64,000 bases of DNA, taken from assembly GCA_947168855.1 (NCBI GenBank), contig CAMVNO010000001.1:201077-265076 (forward strand). The letters run 5' to 3'. The translations under genes were made by a program, and so were the position numbers. Source of the stretch: an uncultured Clostridia bacterium (lineage in GTDB: Bacteria; Bacillota; Clostridia; Christensenellales; CAG-138). Of this stretch, positions 1-8,452 are shown piece after piece; position 1 is the stretch's first letter, and each line of letters starts with the position of its first letter. The notes beneath the pieces were generated by a model. It worked only from the letters and a program-made list of their open reading frames with translations, was not told where the DNA came from and made no database searches.

Positions 1-137
1 ACTCTGAGCAGCGTTGTTTTGCCGATCCCCGAATCACCGGAAATCAGCACCATGCCCGTATCCGGAATCGTTACGGAAAAATCGTTGAATACCCGCTTTT
101 CGCCGAGCGTGACGGAGAGATTTTTAATTTCAATCAT
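1..137 (-). CDS. ABC transporter ATP-binding protein, N-terminal fragment
   Basis: Only the first 45 or so codons are inside the window; the gene runs off the left edge. The translation opens with MIEIKNLSVTLGEKRVF and reaches an intact Walker A motif, GDSGIGKTTLL, so it is the ATPase that would energise the permease next to it. Its ATG overlaps the permease stop by eight bases, which implies translational coupling in the order regulator, binding protein, permease, ATPase. Signature and Walker B motifs lie outside the window. Substrate unknown. Confidence 0.9.
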   Translation of the reverse strand, partial: MIEIKNLSVTLGEKRVFNDFSVTIPDTGMVLISGDSGIGKTTLLR

Positions 138-882
138 ATTTCCGCCTCGCTTTCTTCAGCACGAGCCTGAACGTATACTCCATAATCACTGATAACAGGA
201 TCACCAGCAGCGTCCATGCGAACAGCTCCGGAATCTCCACATGAATCTTATGGAATTGCATCTGACGTCCTATTCCGAGTCTCGGCAAGGCAAGTATCTC
301 AGCCGTTATGACTGCTTTCCATGCAAATCCGAGCGCCGTAGAAGCGCTTGCAAAGAACTGCGGCAAAACCTGCGGCAGCGTCACATAACGAAACTTTTTC
401 CAAGGCGAGAGATAAATGGCTGCCATTTCGGACAGCTGCGCGCTCCTGTTTTTGATCGCTTCCTCCGTCGTCTGCCAAATCATGGGAATCACTACGATCA
501 TCGCAACAATAACCGGAACAAAGCCGGACACAACGGATACCAGCAGAATCAACGCAAACGACGTGATCGGCGTCGTTTTGATCAGCGAGCGCAATGGCTT
601 CAAAAGCCAATCGCAGGTGCGGAAATGTGCGGTCAAAGCGGCCAACGCTACGCCGACGGCACAGCCCAAACCATACCCGCCTATGATGCGAAGCACCGTC
701 ATTCCGACCGATTTCCATCCGTTTTCGGAGAGAACGATCTCCTTCATGGAACGAAGCGTATCGAGCGGAGACGGCAAAAGAAGCAGTCTGCTGCCGACAA
801 GCATCGACAGCAGCTGCCAAATCAGAATGTATACTGCAATGGGAACGCAGATTGATGCGATCTTACGAAGGATCTGCCGCAT
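130..882 (-). CDS. ABC transporter permease, NitT/TauT (SsuC-like) type
   Basis: A 250-residue polytopic membrane protein of the binding-protein-dependent inner-membrane permease family used for nitrate, taurine, sulfonates, thiamine precursors and similar small molecules. Hydrophobic segments are spread along the chain, with the EAA-type cytoplasmic loop (SEMAAIYLSPWKKFRYVTLPQ) in the C-terminal half, where the ATPase docks. I chose the ATG at 882 because translation from an upstream ATG at 936 would overlap the binding-protein gene by 74 bases and add a polar, non-homologous leader; from 882 the overlap is 20 bases. The substrate cannot be read from the sequence. Confidence 0.88.
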   Translation of the reverse strand: MRQILRKIASICVPIAVYILIWQLLSMLVGSRLLLLPSPLDTLRSMKEIVLSENGWKSVGMTVLRIIGGYGLGCAVGVALAALTAHFRTCDWLLKPLRSLIKTTPITSFALILLVSVVSGFVPVIVAMIVVIPMIWQTTEEAIKNRSAQLSEMAAIYLSPWKKFRYVTLPQVLPQFFASASTALGFAWKAVITAEILALPRLGIGRQMQFHKIHVEIPELFAWTLLVILLSVIMEYTFRLVLKKARRKYD

Positions 883-1837
883 AGTAGAACGAATCGTCCG
901 GCATTGCGCCTCCGATCGATTTCGGATTCGCATCAAAGAGCACCTTCAGCATTGCAGCGACACTCGCCTTCATCTTCGCACCCGTGACAAGCGTGATATT
1001 GCAGTTCGGAATGGCGCGCTTTGCAATCGGCTCCTTGCCGATAATGCCCTGCGCCACGACAACCGCCGCCGCGTTCTCTTCGGTCACGACCTTCTTGGCG
1101 GATGTTTCCGCATCCTGCAAAAACCGATCGACCTGATCCTTGTGCTCTGCAAGATAATCCGTACGAACGATATAGACGCCCTGAACGAGCTCCGTGTCGT
1201 TCTTCTCCGCCCACAGATCGTTGACTTTCAGTGCAACCCGGACATTCTCATTCTGTGCCGTCGCGATCGAGACGTGTGGTTCCGGAAGCAATGCAACCTC
1301 TGCCGAGCCGTCGCCGAGCTTTGCGATCAGTTCCGCGTTGTCGGCAATAAACTCCACCTTTACAGATTCGGTTAAGCCGTTTGCATCAAGAAGGTAACGA
1401 AGGATGTATTCCGGCGTACTGCCTTCTCCGGTGGACCAGACCGTCTTTCCGGCGAGATCTGCGATGCTGTTGATCGTATTTCCGTTCTCAAGCACATAGA
1501 GAACACCGAGCGTATTGATTGCGATCACATTGACCTTCCCCTCGGTCTTTTTGTACAAAACGGAAGCAAGATTGATCGGGACGGCGGCGATGTCCACTTC
1601 ACCGTTTACGATTTTTGCCGTAACCTGATCGGGAGCGGTGAACAATTCAACGCTGTAACGGTCCTGCATATCCTGCATCATATACGCAAGCCCCATACCG
1701 GTCGGTCCGGCGAGCGCTGCAACACGGACGGGCTCTGCCGGCGCGGAAGGCTGTTCTGCGGCCTGTTGTGTTTTGGCGCATGCCGCAGCAGACAGCAGCA
1801 TGATCAGCGAGAGACAAATGACAACGATTCTTTTCAT
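863..1837 (-). CDS. ABC transporter substrate-binding lipoprotein, NMT1/SsuA-like
   Basis: A 324-residue lipoprotein. The signal peptide ends in a lipobox (LSAAAC, Cys20), followed by a short Pro/Ala/Glu linker and a periplasmic-binding-protein type II fold typical of NMT1/SsuA proteins. Features seen include the early VAALAGPTGMGLAYM segment, a 'GEVDIAAVPINLASVLY' stretch where such proteins sample ligand, and 'LAGKTVWSTGEGSTPEYILR', the usual hinge region. It should capture a small organic molecule outside the cell and hand it to the adjacent permease. It lies five bases after the Crp/Fnr gene, so the two are probably co-transcribed. Confidence 0.88.
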   Translation of the reverse strand: MKRIVVICLSLIMLLSAAACAKTQQAAEQPSAPAEPVRVAALAGPTGMGLAYMMQDMQDRYSVELFTAPDQVTAKIVNGEVDIAAVPINLASVLYKKTEGKVNVIAINTLGVLYVLENGNTINSIADLAGKTVWSTGEGSTPEYILRYLLDANGLTESVKVEFIADNAELIAKLGDGSAEVALLPEPHVSIATAQNENVRVALKVNDLWAEKNDTELVQGVYIVRTDYLAEHKDQVDRFLQDAETSAKKVVTEENAAAVVVAQGIIGKEPIAKRAIPNCNITLVTGAKMKASVAAMLKVLFDANPKSIGGAMPDDSFYYAADPS

Positions 1838-1842
1838 GATTT

Positions 1843-2499
1843 CTATTCCTCCATCAGTTCTATTTCTTTTCCGTTTCTGCGGATTTTATGTTCTTTCTCC
1901 AGCGCATCGAGCGCGCGATAAAGTGTCGCGCGGCTGATGCACAGGGATTCGGAAAGCTTTGTATAACTCTTTACGGCGTATTGATGTCCGTTTGCTTCAG
2001 AGCTGATAAACATCATAATACGTGCCGCAACGGTATTCTTTGAAAACGCATCGAGACGCTTATTCAGAAAGCGGATCCTTCCGTTCAGATAACACAGATA
2101 ATTCTGAAGAATCGTTCTGTTCTCTGACAGCAGATCAAGCATATCCTCTTCCGGAATGATCAGTACCCTCGCATGTTCTTTGCAGCAGATGTCCGTAACA
2201 AATGTTTCATCACCGCCGCAAAGCGAAGCCGCGCCGAAGAGATCGTTCCGTTTCAAGATACTCATGTGCATGGAACCATCCGTGCTTTCGCGATTTACTT
2301 CTGCACTTCCGCGCAGCAGGATCCCGATCCGATCGGTTGTATCGCTTTTGCGAAACAGGTATTCTCCCGGCACGTATTCTGCGATCGAAGCATTTGATCG
2401 GATCAGCCACGCACGGATCTGATCCTCCTGCACTCCGCGGAACAGCGCTGTCCCGCTTAATTGCCGCGCATATCGTTCCGCATCTGTGACTCTGCTCAT
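1843..2499 (-). CDS. Crp/Fnr-family transcriptional regulator
   Basis: 218 residues: an N-terminal cyclic-nucleotide-binding-type beta barrel (about 15-130), a long dimerisation helix, and a C-terminal winged helix-turn-helix (about 165-215) with recognition-helix sequence SESLCISRATLYRALDAL. The barrel lacks the FNR-type N-terminal cysteine cluster, so an Fe-S oxygen sensor is unlikely; the effector is unknown. As the first gene of the transporter operon it is likely the local regulator of uptake of the same compound (inference from position). The upstream promoter has the same -35 region as the divergent xth promoter. Confidence 0.85.
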   Translation of the reverse strand: MSRVTDAERYARQLSGTALFRGVQEDQIRAWLIRSNASIAEYVPGEYLFRKSDTTDRIGILLRGSAEVNRESTDGSMHMSILKRNDLFGAASLCGGDETFVTDICCKEHARVLIIPEEDMLDLLSENRTILQNYLCYLNGRIRFLNKRLDAFSKNTVAARIMMFISSEANGHQYAVKSYTKLSESLCISRATLYRALDALEKEHKIRRNGKEIELMEE

Positions 2500-2531
2500 A
2501 ATACGTCATTTCCGTTTCATATGATACAGAT

Positions 2532-2560
2532 ATGTTAGCATTCATCTTGCTACTTGTCAA
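2532..2560 (-). promoter_or_regulatory. Promoter of the Crp/Fnr-transporter operon
   Basis: On the minus strand TTGACA (2555-2560), a 17-base spacer and TAACAT (2532-2537). The -35 box lies on top of the -35 of the divergent xth promoter, so the two transcription units may compete for RNA polymerase. Confidence 0.6.
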
Positions 2561-2582
2561 CGGTAGAATTTAAATATATAAT
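2554..2582 (+). promoter_or_regulatory. xth promoter, leaderless arrangement
   Basis: TTGTCA (2554-2559), 17-base spacer, TATAAT (2577-2582), then only GGAATC before the ATG of xth at 2589. The expected transcription start coincides with the start codon. Confidence 0.65.
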
Positions 2583-2588
2583 GGAATC

Positions 2589-3353
2589 ATGAAATTGATC
2601 AGTTGGAATGTAAACGGGCTTCGCGCCTGCCTTGAAAAAGGGTTCGACGATTTTCTCCGTACGGAATCGCCGGATATCATCGCGCTGCAGGAAACCAAAA
2701 TGCAGCCGGAACAGCTTACATATGCACCGGAAGGATATCACACGTATCTGTTCAGTGCGCAGAAGAAAGGCTATTCCGGAACGGCCGTCTTTACAAAGAA
2801 ACAACCGCAAAATGTACGCCTCGGGATCGGCGACGCCCGTTTCGATGACGAAGGACGAACGATCACGCTTTTCTATCCCGGATTTACCTTTGTCACGGCA
2901 TACGCACCGAATGCGCAGGAAGGTCTGAAACGGATCGAATTCCGTACGGCGTTTGAAGCCGCAATTCGCACTTACCTTTCTTCTCTTGCTGAAAACGGAC
3001 CCGTCATCTATTGCGGCGATCTCAATGTCGCGCATCAGGAGATCGACTTGAAAAACCCGGGACCGAATCGCGGCAATGCAGGTTTTTCCGACGAAGAACG
3101 ATCCATGTTCGGCGCACTTCTGGACGCCGGATTCTTGGATACTTTCCGTGTCAAATATCCCGATCTCACCGGCGCGTACTCTTGGTGGAGCTATCGCTTC
3201 CGCGCGCGGGAACATAACGCCGGATGGCGGATCGACTATTTCCTGGTTCGGAAACAGGATCGGGATCGGATCCTTGACGCCGTCATTTACAACAATGTGT
3301 TCGGAAGCGACCATTGTCCGGTCGGACTCATATGGGAGGGATCATGGAACTGA
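2589..3353 (+). CDS. xth: Exodeoxyribonuclease III / AP endonuclease
   Basis: 254 residues, full length for the Xth/ExoA branch of the endonuclease-exonuclease-phosphatase superfamily. It cuts DNA 5' to abasic sites and trims 3' ends in base-excision repair. Visible active-site motifs are Asn7 in SWNVNGLR, Glu35 in ALQETK, the GDLNVAH loop, RIDYFLV and the C-terminal SDHCPVG carrying the catalytic His. An in-frame stop at 2571 and the absence of other start codons fix the ATG at 2589. There is no Shine-Dalgarno. It overlaps maf by ten bases and heads a repair and house-cleaning operon with uvrC. Confidence 0.96.
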   Translation: MKLISWNVNGLRACLEKGFDDFLRTESPDIIALQETKMQPEQLTYAPEGYHTYLFSAQKKGYSGTAVFTKKQPQNVRLGIGDARFDDEGRTITLFYPGFTFVTAYAPNAQEGLKRIEFRTAFEAAIRTYLSSLAENGPVIYCGDLNVAHQEIDLKNPGPNRGNAGFSDEERSMFGALLDAGFLDTFRVKYPDLTGAYSWWSYRFRAREHNAGWRIDYFLVRKQDRDRILDAVIYNNVFGSDHCPVGLIWEGSWN

Positions 3354-3919
3354 TTCTTGCATCGCAATCCCCCCGTCGCCGCGAGATTATGGAGCTGATG
3401 GGGCTTTCCTATCAAACGGAGGTCTGTACCGAACCGGAACAGATCCCCGATGGTTTGTCGATCCCGGAAACCGTGATGCATCTTGCGGAACAAAAAGCCG
3501 CATTTGCGCTGCGTCTGCACCCGCACGCCTGTGTGATCGGCGCTGACACGGTCGTCGATCTCGACGGAGAAATCATCGGAAAGCCGAAATCACCCGAACA
3601 TGCATTCCGTACACTCAAGCGGATGCAGGGGCGCACGCATATCGTTTATACAGGTCTTGCCGTTTTGAAAGACGGTTATGCAGATACTCGTTATGTCGCG
3701 ACAAAAGTCCGTTTTCGCCCGATGAGCGAAGCGGAGATCCGCTGGTATGTTTCGACCGGCGAGCCGCTTGACAAGGCCGGGTCCTACGGCGCACAGGGAT
3801 ACGGCTCTGTTTTTGTGGAGTCGATCGAGGGAAACTACTTTAACGTGATCGGTCTGCCCTCTCCGATATTATACGAGATGCTGCTCAAAGCACAGGTTAT
3901 TACGGAAGATCGTACATGA
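3344..3919 (+). CDS. maf: Maf-family nucleoside triphosphate pyrophosphatase
   Basis: 191 residues, the normal size for Maf/YhdE house-cleaning enzymes that hydrolyse dTTP/UTP or modified nucleotides to monophosphates. The N-terminal ASQSPRRREIM loop, GADTVVDLDG (catalytic Asp) and the C-terminal KAGSYGAQG block are all present. The ATG at 3344 has a GGGAGG site just upstream, inside the end of xth; a longer in-frame reading from 3314 has no such site. Its stop overlaps the uvrC start as ATGA, showing tight coupling. Confidence 0.94.
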   Translation: MELILASQSPRRREIMELMGLSYQTEVCTEPEQIPDGLSIPETVMHLAEQKAAFALRLHPHACVIGADTVVDLDGEIIGKPKSPEHAFRTLKRMQGRTHIVYTGLAVLKDGYADTRYVATKVRFRPMSEAEIRWYVSTGEPLDKAGSYGAQGYGSVFVESIEGNYFNVIGLPSPILYEMLLKAQVITEDRT

Positions 3920-5727
3920 ATACGCTTTTGGAAGATAAAATCGCTCTGCTTCCCGAGAAACCGGGCGTATATAAAATGCTCGATGATACCGGCGCCGTGA
4001 TCTATGTCGGCAAGGCAAAGATCCTGAAAAACCGCGTGCGGCAATACTTTCAATCCTCAAAGAATCATTCGCCGAAAGTCCGCGCTATGGTCTCGCATAT
4101 TGCCGATTTTGAGACGATTGAAGTACACAGCGAAGTGGAAGCTTTGTCGCTTGAAAGCAATCTGATCAAGGAATTCATGCCGAAATACAACATTCTTCTG
4201 AAGGATGACAAGCATTTCCCGTATTTTCGCATCGATATGCGGCAGGATTTTCCGCGTATTGAGATCGTCCGCCGCGTCAAGCCGGACGGGGCCACATACC
4301 TCGGTCCGTATATCGTCGGTCCCTCCGTGCAGGAGGAACTTCGCCTGGTTTATGATCTGTTTCCTTTACGGCATTGTAAAAAAAACATTGCGCATATGCA
4401 GGCGCGCGGAGAACGCCCCTGTCTTCTTCATCACGTCGGAAAATGCTGTGCGCCTTGCAGCGGTACGATCTCACGCGAGCAGTACCATGCGTATCTGCAG
4501 GAAGCGATCCGTCTTTTGAACGGAAGAAGCGGAGACCTGATTCCTTATTTATCGAAGAAAATGCAGGAAGCATCCGATTCGCTTGATTTTGAACGCGCCG
4601 CTCTTCTTCGGGACAAGCTGAAAGCCACGATGGCTCTGACCGAAAAGCAAGCTGCAATCAGCGCGAATGACCTGACTGCGGACGTATTTGCCGTCGATTC
4701 TCTCCATGATGCCCGTATGGTCTTTGCACTGTTTGTGCGGGGCGGAAAAGTGATCGGCACTCATGCGTTTCCTTTGGAAGGCGACGGCGACGACGCTCCC
4801 GCCGAATGGCTACATGCTTTTCTGCTCCAGTATTACGGGCAAGGCGGTATAGAGGTTCCCCCCGTCATTCTTCTGGCGCAGCCTTGTACCGACATGACAG
4901 AAATCGAGGAATGGCTGACCGACAAGAGACGCAAAAGAACGGTTTTGACCGTTCCGCAGCGTGGGATCAAGCATCAGCTGACCGACATGGCAATGCAGAA
5001 TTGCGCCGCGTTGCTTGCAAAGAATGACAAAATCCGTACGCGCGAATGGGAACGCGGCGAGGGTGCGCTTGCGGAGCTTTCCGGTATTCTCGGTCTGGAT
5101 GAGATCCCCTCACGGATCGAGTGCTTCGACAACTCGCACTTGATGGGAACCAACACCGTTGCTTCGATGGTCGTTTTTCGGGACGGCAAGCCGGATAAGG
5201 CGGCATATCGCCATTACCGGATTCGGTCCGAAGCGGACGGCGATGATCTCATTGCGATGCGTGAAGTTCTCACCCGCAGACTTTCCGCAAACGGGGAGTT
5301 GCCCGATCTCTTGGTGCTTGACGGCGGTAAAACGCAGCTGAACGTCGGCATCGAAGTGCTTTCCGAACTGAACCTCTCCCATATTCCGATCTGCGCGTTA
5401 GCTGAGTCGGATGAACTGATTTACCTCCCGGAACAGGACGACCCGATCCGTATTCCGAAAAACAGCGCGCCGCTGCATCTGATCGAACGTCTGCGTGATG
5501 AAGCGCACCGATTCGCGATCTCATATCATCGGAATCTGCGAAGCAAAAGCGCCTTGTTCTCGGTACTGGATTCGATCGACGGCATCGGTGAAAAGCGCAA
5601 GCGAATTCTGTTTGATACCTTTTTAACGGTTGAGCGGATCAAAGCCGCAAGCATCGAAGAGCTTGCAGCCGTAAAAGGAATGACGCTGCCTGCCGCGCAA
5701 TCCGTTTATCTGTACTTTCACTCATAA
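3916..5727 (+). CDS. uvrC: Excinuclease ABC subunit C
   Basis: 603 residues, typical of UvrC, the dual-incision nuclease of nucleotide excision repair. In order: GIY-YIG domain (about 10-95, with PGVYKM and IYVGKAKILKNRV), a Cys cluster (HCKK...CCAPC), the UvrB-interacting UVR helix pair (about 205-240, SLDFERAALLRDKL), the RNase H-like C-terminal nuclease (ECFDNSHLMG, LLVLDGGKTQL) and a tandem helix-hairpin-helix (about 550-600, SIDGIGEKRKRIL). No SOS box is visible in front of this operon. A hairpin terminator follows directly. Confidence 0.97.
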   Translation: MNTLLEDKIALLPEKPGVYKMLDDTGAVIYVGKAKILKNRVRQYFQSSKNHSPKVRAMVSHIADFETIEVHSEVEALSLESNLIKEFMPKYNILLKDDKHFPYFRIDMRQDFPRIEIVRRVKPDGATYLGPYIVGPSVQEELRLVYDLFPLRHCKKNIAHMQARGERPCLLHHVGKCCAPCSGTISREQYHAYLQEAIRLLNGRSGDLIPYLSKKMQEASDSLDFERAALLRDKLKATMALTEKQAAISANDLTADVFAVDSLHDARMVFALFVRGGKVIGTHAFPLEGDGDDAPAEWLHAFLLQYYGQGGIEVPPVILLAQPCTDMTEIEEWLTDKRRKRTVLTVPQRGIKHQLTDMAMQNCAALLAKNDKIRTREWERGEGALAELSGILGLDEIPSRIECFDNSHLMGTNTVASMVVFRDGKPDKAAYRHYRIRSEADGDDLIAMREVLTRRLSANGELPDLLVLDGGKTQLNVGIEVLSELNLSHIPICALAESDELIYLPEQDDPIRIPKNSAPLHLIERLRDEAHRFAISYHRNLRSKSALFSVLDSIDGIGEKRKRILFDTFLTVERIKAASIEELAAVKGMTLPAAQSVYLYFHS

Positions 5728-5729
5728 GC

Positions 5730-5755
5730 AAAAGCCGGCTAATTGCCGGCTTTTT
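5730..5755. terminator. Intrinsic terminator after uvrC
   Basis: GCCGGC (5734-5739) pairs with GCCGGC (5745-5750) across a five-base loop, with A bases before and TTTTT after, so it can work in both directions between the convergent genes. Confidence 0.85.
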
Positions 5756-5774
5756 CGTTTTGCTGCAAGATGCA

Positions 5775-6245
5775 TCATTCTGCCATATTCGGTTCGATCT
5801 GTTTCAGCAATTCGTCCGTTCGTTCAAGCGAAAGCAGTACGATTTTCTGATTCTCGGTATGCAGAACCAAGGCATCCTGTGCCCGCATTCCGCCGCCCGG
5901 GACAGTTGCTTTGTCAATCTTTTGTATTTCACTTATCGGTATATCAAACGGGATCGCCTTCTGAGACAGGTTCTGTGTACTGACGCCCCAAATACGATCA
6001 CCGCTGATGACGCAATAGGAATGCTTGACTGCGAGCATTGCGCGCATGGAACGATACGCTCCGTAAACGAGATACAGAACGATCAGAAGGTAAACGAAAC
6101 TGAACATACCGAATTCAAAGCTGCCTTTGAGCAGATACGGCAGAAAGAACAGAAAGATAATGATCGGTATACTTGCAGAGTAAACACCAAACGCAATTCG
6201 CGTCTGTCTGAGCGCATCCTTACTGCATGCAAATCTTTGTTCCAT
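5775..6245 (-). CDS. PH-like-domain membrane protein of unknown function
   Basis: 156 residues with two adjacent transmembrane helices (about 20-40 and 48-66) followed by a soluble domain rich in beta strands (about 75-150: YCVISGDRIWGVS, PISEIQKIDKA, ALVLHTENQKIVLLSL). The layout matches the bacterial membrane-anchored PH-like proteins (YdbS/DUF304-type), whose roles are mostly unknown. The start lies directly downstream of the EF-G-like gene's terminator and has only a weak ribosome binding site, so expression may depend on read-through. Confidence 0.65.
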   Translation of the reverse strand: MEQRFACSKDALRQTRIAFGVYSASIPIIIFLFFLPYLLKGSFEFGMFSFVYLLIVLYLVYGAYRSMRAMLAVKHSYCVISGDRIWGVSTQNLSQKAIPFDIPISEIQKIDKATVPGGGMRAQDALVLHTENQKIVLLSLERTDELLKQIEPNMAE

Positions 6246-6250
6246 CTTCT

Positions 6251-6275
6251 AAAAAAGGAGCGCATTTCGCGCTCC
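6251..6275 (-). terminator. Terminator of the EF-G-like gene
   Basis: On the minus strand GGAGCGC, a five-base loop, GCGCTCC (stem 6257-6263/6269-6275), then six T. It sits six bases before the next minus-strand start codon. Confidence 0.85.
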
Positions 6276-6290
6276 TGTGTCCTTTCGGAA

Positions 6291-8348
6291 TTATTCTTCT
6301 TCTTCGTCCTCGCGCTTTGCCTGCTCGATGATCTTCTTTGCCTGATCGGCGGGAACGTCTTCATAGCGAGTGAACTCGCTGCGGAAGGAACCGCGTGCCT
6401 GCGTCATGGATCGCAGGTCGGTTGCGTACTTGAACATCTCAGAAAGCGGAGCTTCCGCGACGATCTCGGTGCCGCCGTTCGAAGGCGTCATGCCGAGCAT
6501 TCTGCCGCGGCGACGGCTGAGGTCGCCCATAATGTCGCCGACGTTATCGTTCGGAACCCAGATGTAGTAGGTGTAGATCGGCTCAGTCAGCGCGGGGCTT
6601 GCCTTGACGCACGCCGCCTTATAGGACAGTCTTGCTGCGCTCTTGAACGCGACTTCCTTGGAGTCAACCGGATGATACTTGCCATCGTAAAGCGTCGCCT
6701 TGATGCCGACCATCGGATAACCTGCAAGCACGCCGTGCAGCATCGCTTCGCGCAGACCCTTTTCAACAGCGGGGATGTATTCCTTCGGAACAACACCGCC
6801 GACGATCGCATTGACAAACTCGAAATCAACGCCTTCGGGCGCCGGCTCAAACCGCATCTGAACGACGCCGAACTGACCGCTGCCGCCGGATTGTTTCTTG
6901 TGTTTGCCTTCTGCTTCCGCAGTCGAGCGGATCGTCTCACGATACGGAATGCGCGGATCGTTGAGCTGCGCTTCGACGTTGCTCTTGTTGCGGATCTTTG
7001 CGCAGGTAACGTCGAGATGCATTTCGCCGAGACCTTTCAGAAGCACATCGCCGGTTTCTGCATTCTTCTCGATTGCCAGAGTCGGATCTTCCTCGAGGAG
7101 CTTGTTGAGACCTGCGATGACCTTATCCTCTTCTCCCTGCTTCTTCGCAGTAACCGCAAGGCTGATGCACGGTTCGGGAAATACGACCGGCTCGATCTTG
7201 ACCGCATCGGATGCGTCGCAGAGCGTTTCGTTCGTGTTGGAAATCTGCAGCTTCGGGATCGCGCCGATATCGCCCGCATTGAGCTTATCGACGGCGATGG
7301 ACTTTTTGCCGCGCAGCATCACAGGCGCCGTGGGTTTCTCGTTCTTTTCCTGATTCGCGTTGAACAGCGATACGCCGCCGTCAAGCACGCCGCGGTGAAC
7401 CTTGACAATGCTGTACTTGCCGAACTGATCGTTGACCGTCTTGTAGATATGGCAAACCATCTTGCCGTCTCTGGTGAGCTCGATCTCTTCACCGTTCTTA
7501 TACGCCTTCGGAAGCTTCGCATCCGCAGCTGTGGGCATATAATGAAGAATATAGTCGAGCAGCGTCGTAACGCCGATGTTGTTGAGCGCGGACGTGCAGC
7601 AAACGGGCGTGATGTCGCCGTCCAGAACGCCCTTGGAAAGGCCCATCAGGATCTGCTCACGGGAAAGCTCCATCGTCTCAAGATACTCCATCATGAGATC
7701 TTCGTCTGCCTCTGCCGCCGCTTCGGTCAGCTTCTCATAGAGCTCCTGTGCTTCCGCTTCGAGATTGCCGGGGATCGCGACTTCCTTTTCGCCCTTGCCG
7801 TCAAACATCTTGGCGTTCATATTGACGATATCCACATAGCCCTTGAATACGCCGCCTTCCATGATCGGAAGCTGGATCGGAACAACATTGACGCCGAACT
7901 TTTCGTTCACTGCCTGCATCGTCTTTTCAAAGTTCGCATTCTCACGGTCCATCTGGTTGATGACCATCATACGAGCCTTGTGCTGTTCTTTGCACATTGC
8001 CATCGTCTTTTCCGCACCGACTGCCGGACCGGAAACCGCGCTGATAACGATCAGCGCTGCGTCGCACAATGCCATTGCGGCTGTCACTTCACCGTAGAAA
8101 TCAAAGAAGCCCGGGGCGTCGATCAGGTTGATCTTGGTGTTCTTCCATTCCAAAGGCGCAAGCGCCATATTGATGGAGATGGAACGCTTGACCTCTTCCG
8201 GGTCAAAATCCGTTGTGGGTGCATTGTTCGGGAAGCGATCAACGAGACCAGCATTATAAAGCATAGCCTCCGTCAGGGTCGTTTTGCCCTCGCCGCCATG
8301 TCCGAAGATACCGATGTTGCGAATCTCATTCGCGGTGTAGAATTTCAT
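6291..8348 (-). CDS. Elongation factor G-like GTPase (EF-G paralogue)
   Basis: 685 residues with the five-domain EF-G layout. GTPase motifs are G1 GHGGEGKTTL, G3 DAPGFFDF and G4 NQMDRE. The domain IV and V region includes GGSGQFGVVQMRFEP and ends with MTQARGSFRSEFTRYE and an acidic tail. The G1 loop (GHGGEGKT rather than GHVDHGKT) and the AL/VISAVSG context match the FusA2-like EF-G paralogues of Clostridia, not the translocase encoded beside rpsL/rpsG. The exact role of that group is unsettled. The gene is monocistronic, with its own promoter at 8423-8451 and a GGGGGA ribosome binding site. Confidence 0.9.
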   Translation of the reverse strand: MKFYTANEIRNIGIFGHGGEGKTTLTEAMLYNAGLVDRFPNNAPTTDFDPEEVKRSISINMALAPLEWKNTKINLIDAPGFFDFYGEVTAAMALCDAALIVISAVSGPAVGAEKTMAMCKEQHKARMMVINQMDRENANFEKTMQAVNEKFGVNVVPIQLPIMEGGVFKGYVDIVNMNAKMFDGKGEKEVAIPGNLEAEAQELYEKLTEAAAEADEDLMMEYLETMELSREQILMGLSKGVLDGDITPVCCTSALNNIGVTTLLDYILHYMPTAADAKLPKAYKNGEEIELTRDGKMVCHIYKTVNDQFGKYSIVKVHRGVLDGGVSLFNANQEKNEKPTAPVMLRGKKSIAVDKLNAGDIGAIPKLQISNTNETLCDASDAVKIEPVVFPEPCISLAVTAKKQGEEDKVIAGLNKLLEEDPTLAIEKNAETGDVLLKGLGEMHLDVTCAKIRNKSNVEAQLNDPRIPYRETIRSTAEAEGKHKKQSGGSGQFGVVQMRFEPAPEGVDFEFVNAIVGGVVPKEYIPAVEKGLREAMLHGVLAGYPMVGIKATLYDGKYHPVDSKEVAFKSAARLSYKAACVKASPALTEPIYTYYIWVPNDNVGDIMGDLSRRRGRMLGMTPSNGGTEIVAEAPLSEMFKYATDLRSMTQARGSFRSEFTRYEDVPADQAKKIIEQAKREDEEEE

Positions 8349-8422
8349 TTCTGTTCCCCCTGTTGGAATTTGGTGTTCAAAATTGAATCCGTTTACACGA
8401 ATTAACCCAATTTAATCAATTA

Positions 8423-8451
8423 ACTATAACACAGAAAATTCAATCTGTAAA
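8423..8451 (-). promoter_or_regulatory. Promoter of the EF-G-like gene
   Basis: Minus strand TTTACA (8446-8451), 17-base spacer, TATAGT (8423-8428), lying immediately after the ahcY stop codon. The leader to the ATG at 8348 is about 70 bases. Confidence 0.65.
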
Positions 8452-8452
8452 C

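Noticed and set aside
883..936. Longer N terminus for the ABC permease
   Set aside because: It would overlap the binding-protein gene by 74 bases, lacks an RBS and adds a polar leader absent from the family.
2500..2588. SOS box in front of xth-maf-uvrC
   Set aside because: No GAACnnnnGTTC in the intergenic region or just upstream; only the 25.7 kb site fits.
5760..8405. An open frame of 881 codons on the plus strand
   Set aside because: It lies opposite the EF-G-like gene and the PH-like gene, is rich in Arg/His/Ile with no recognisable domain, and has no ribosome binding site. It is a by-product of codon bias.
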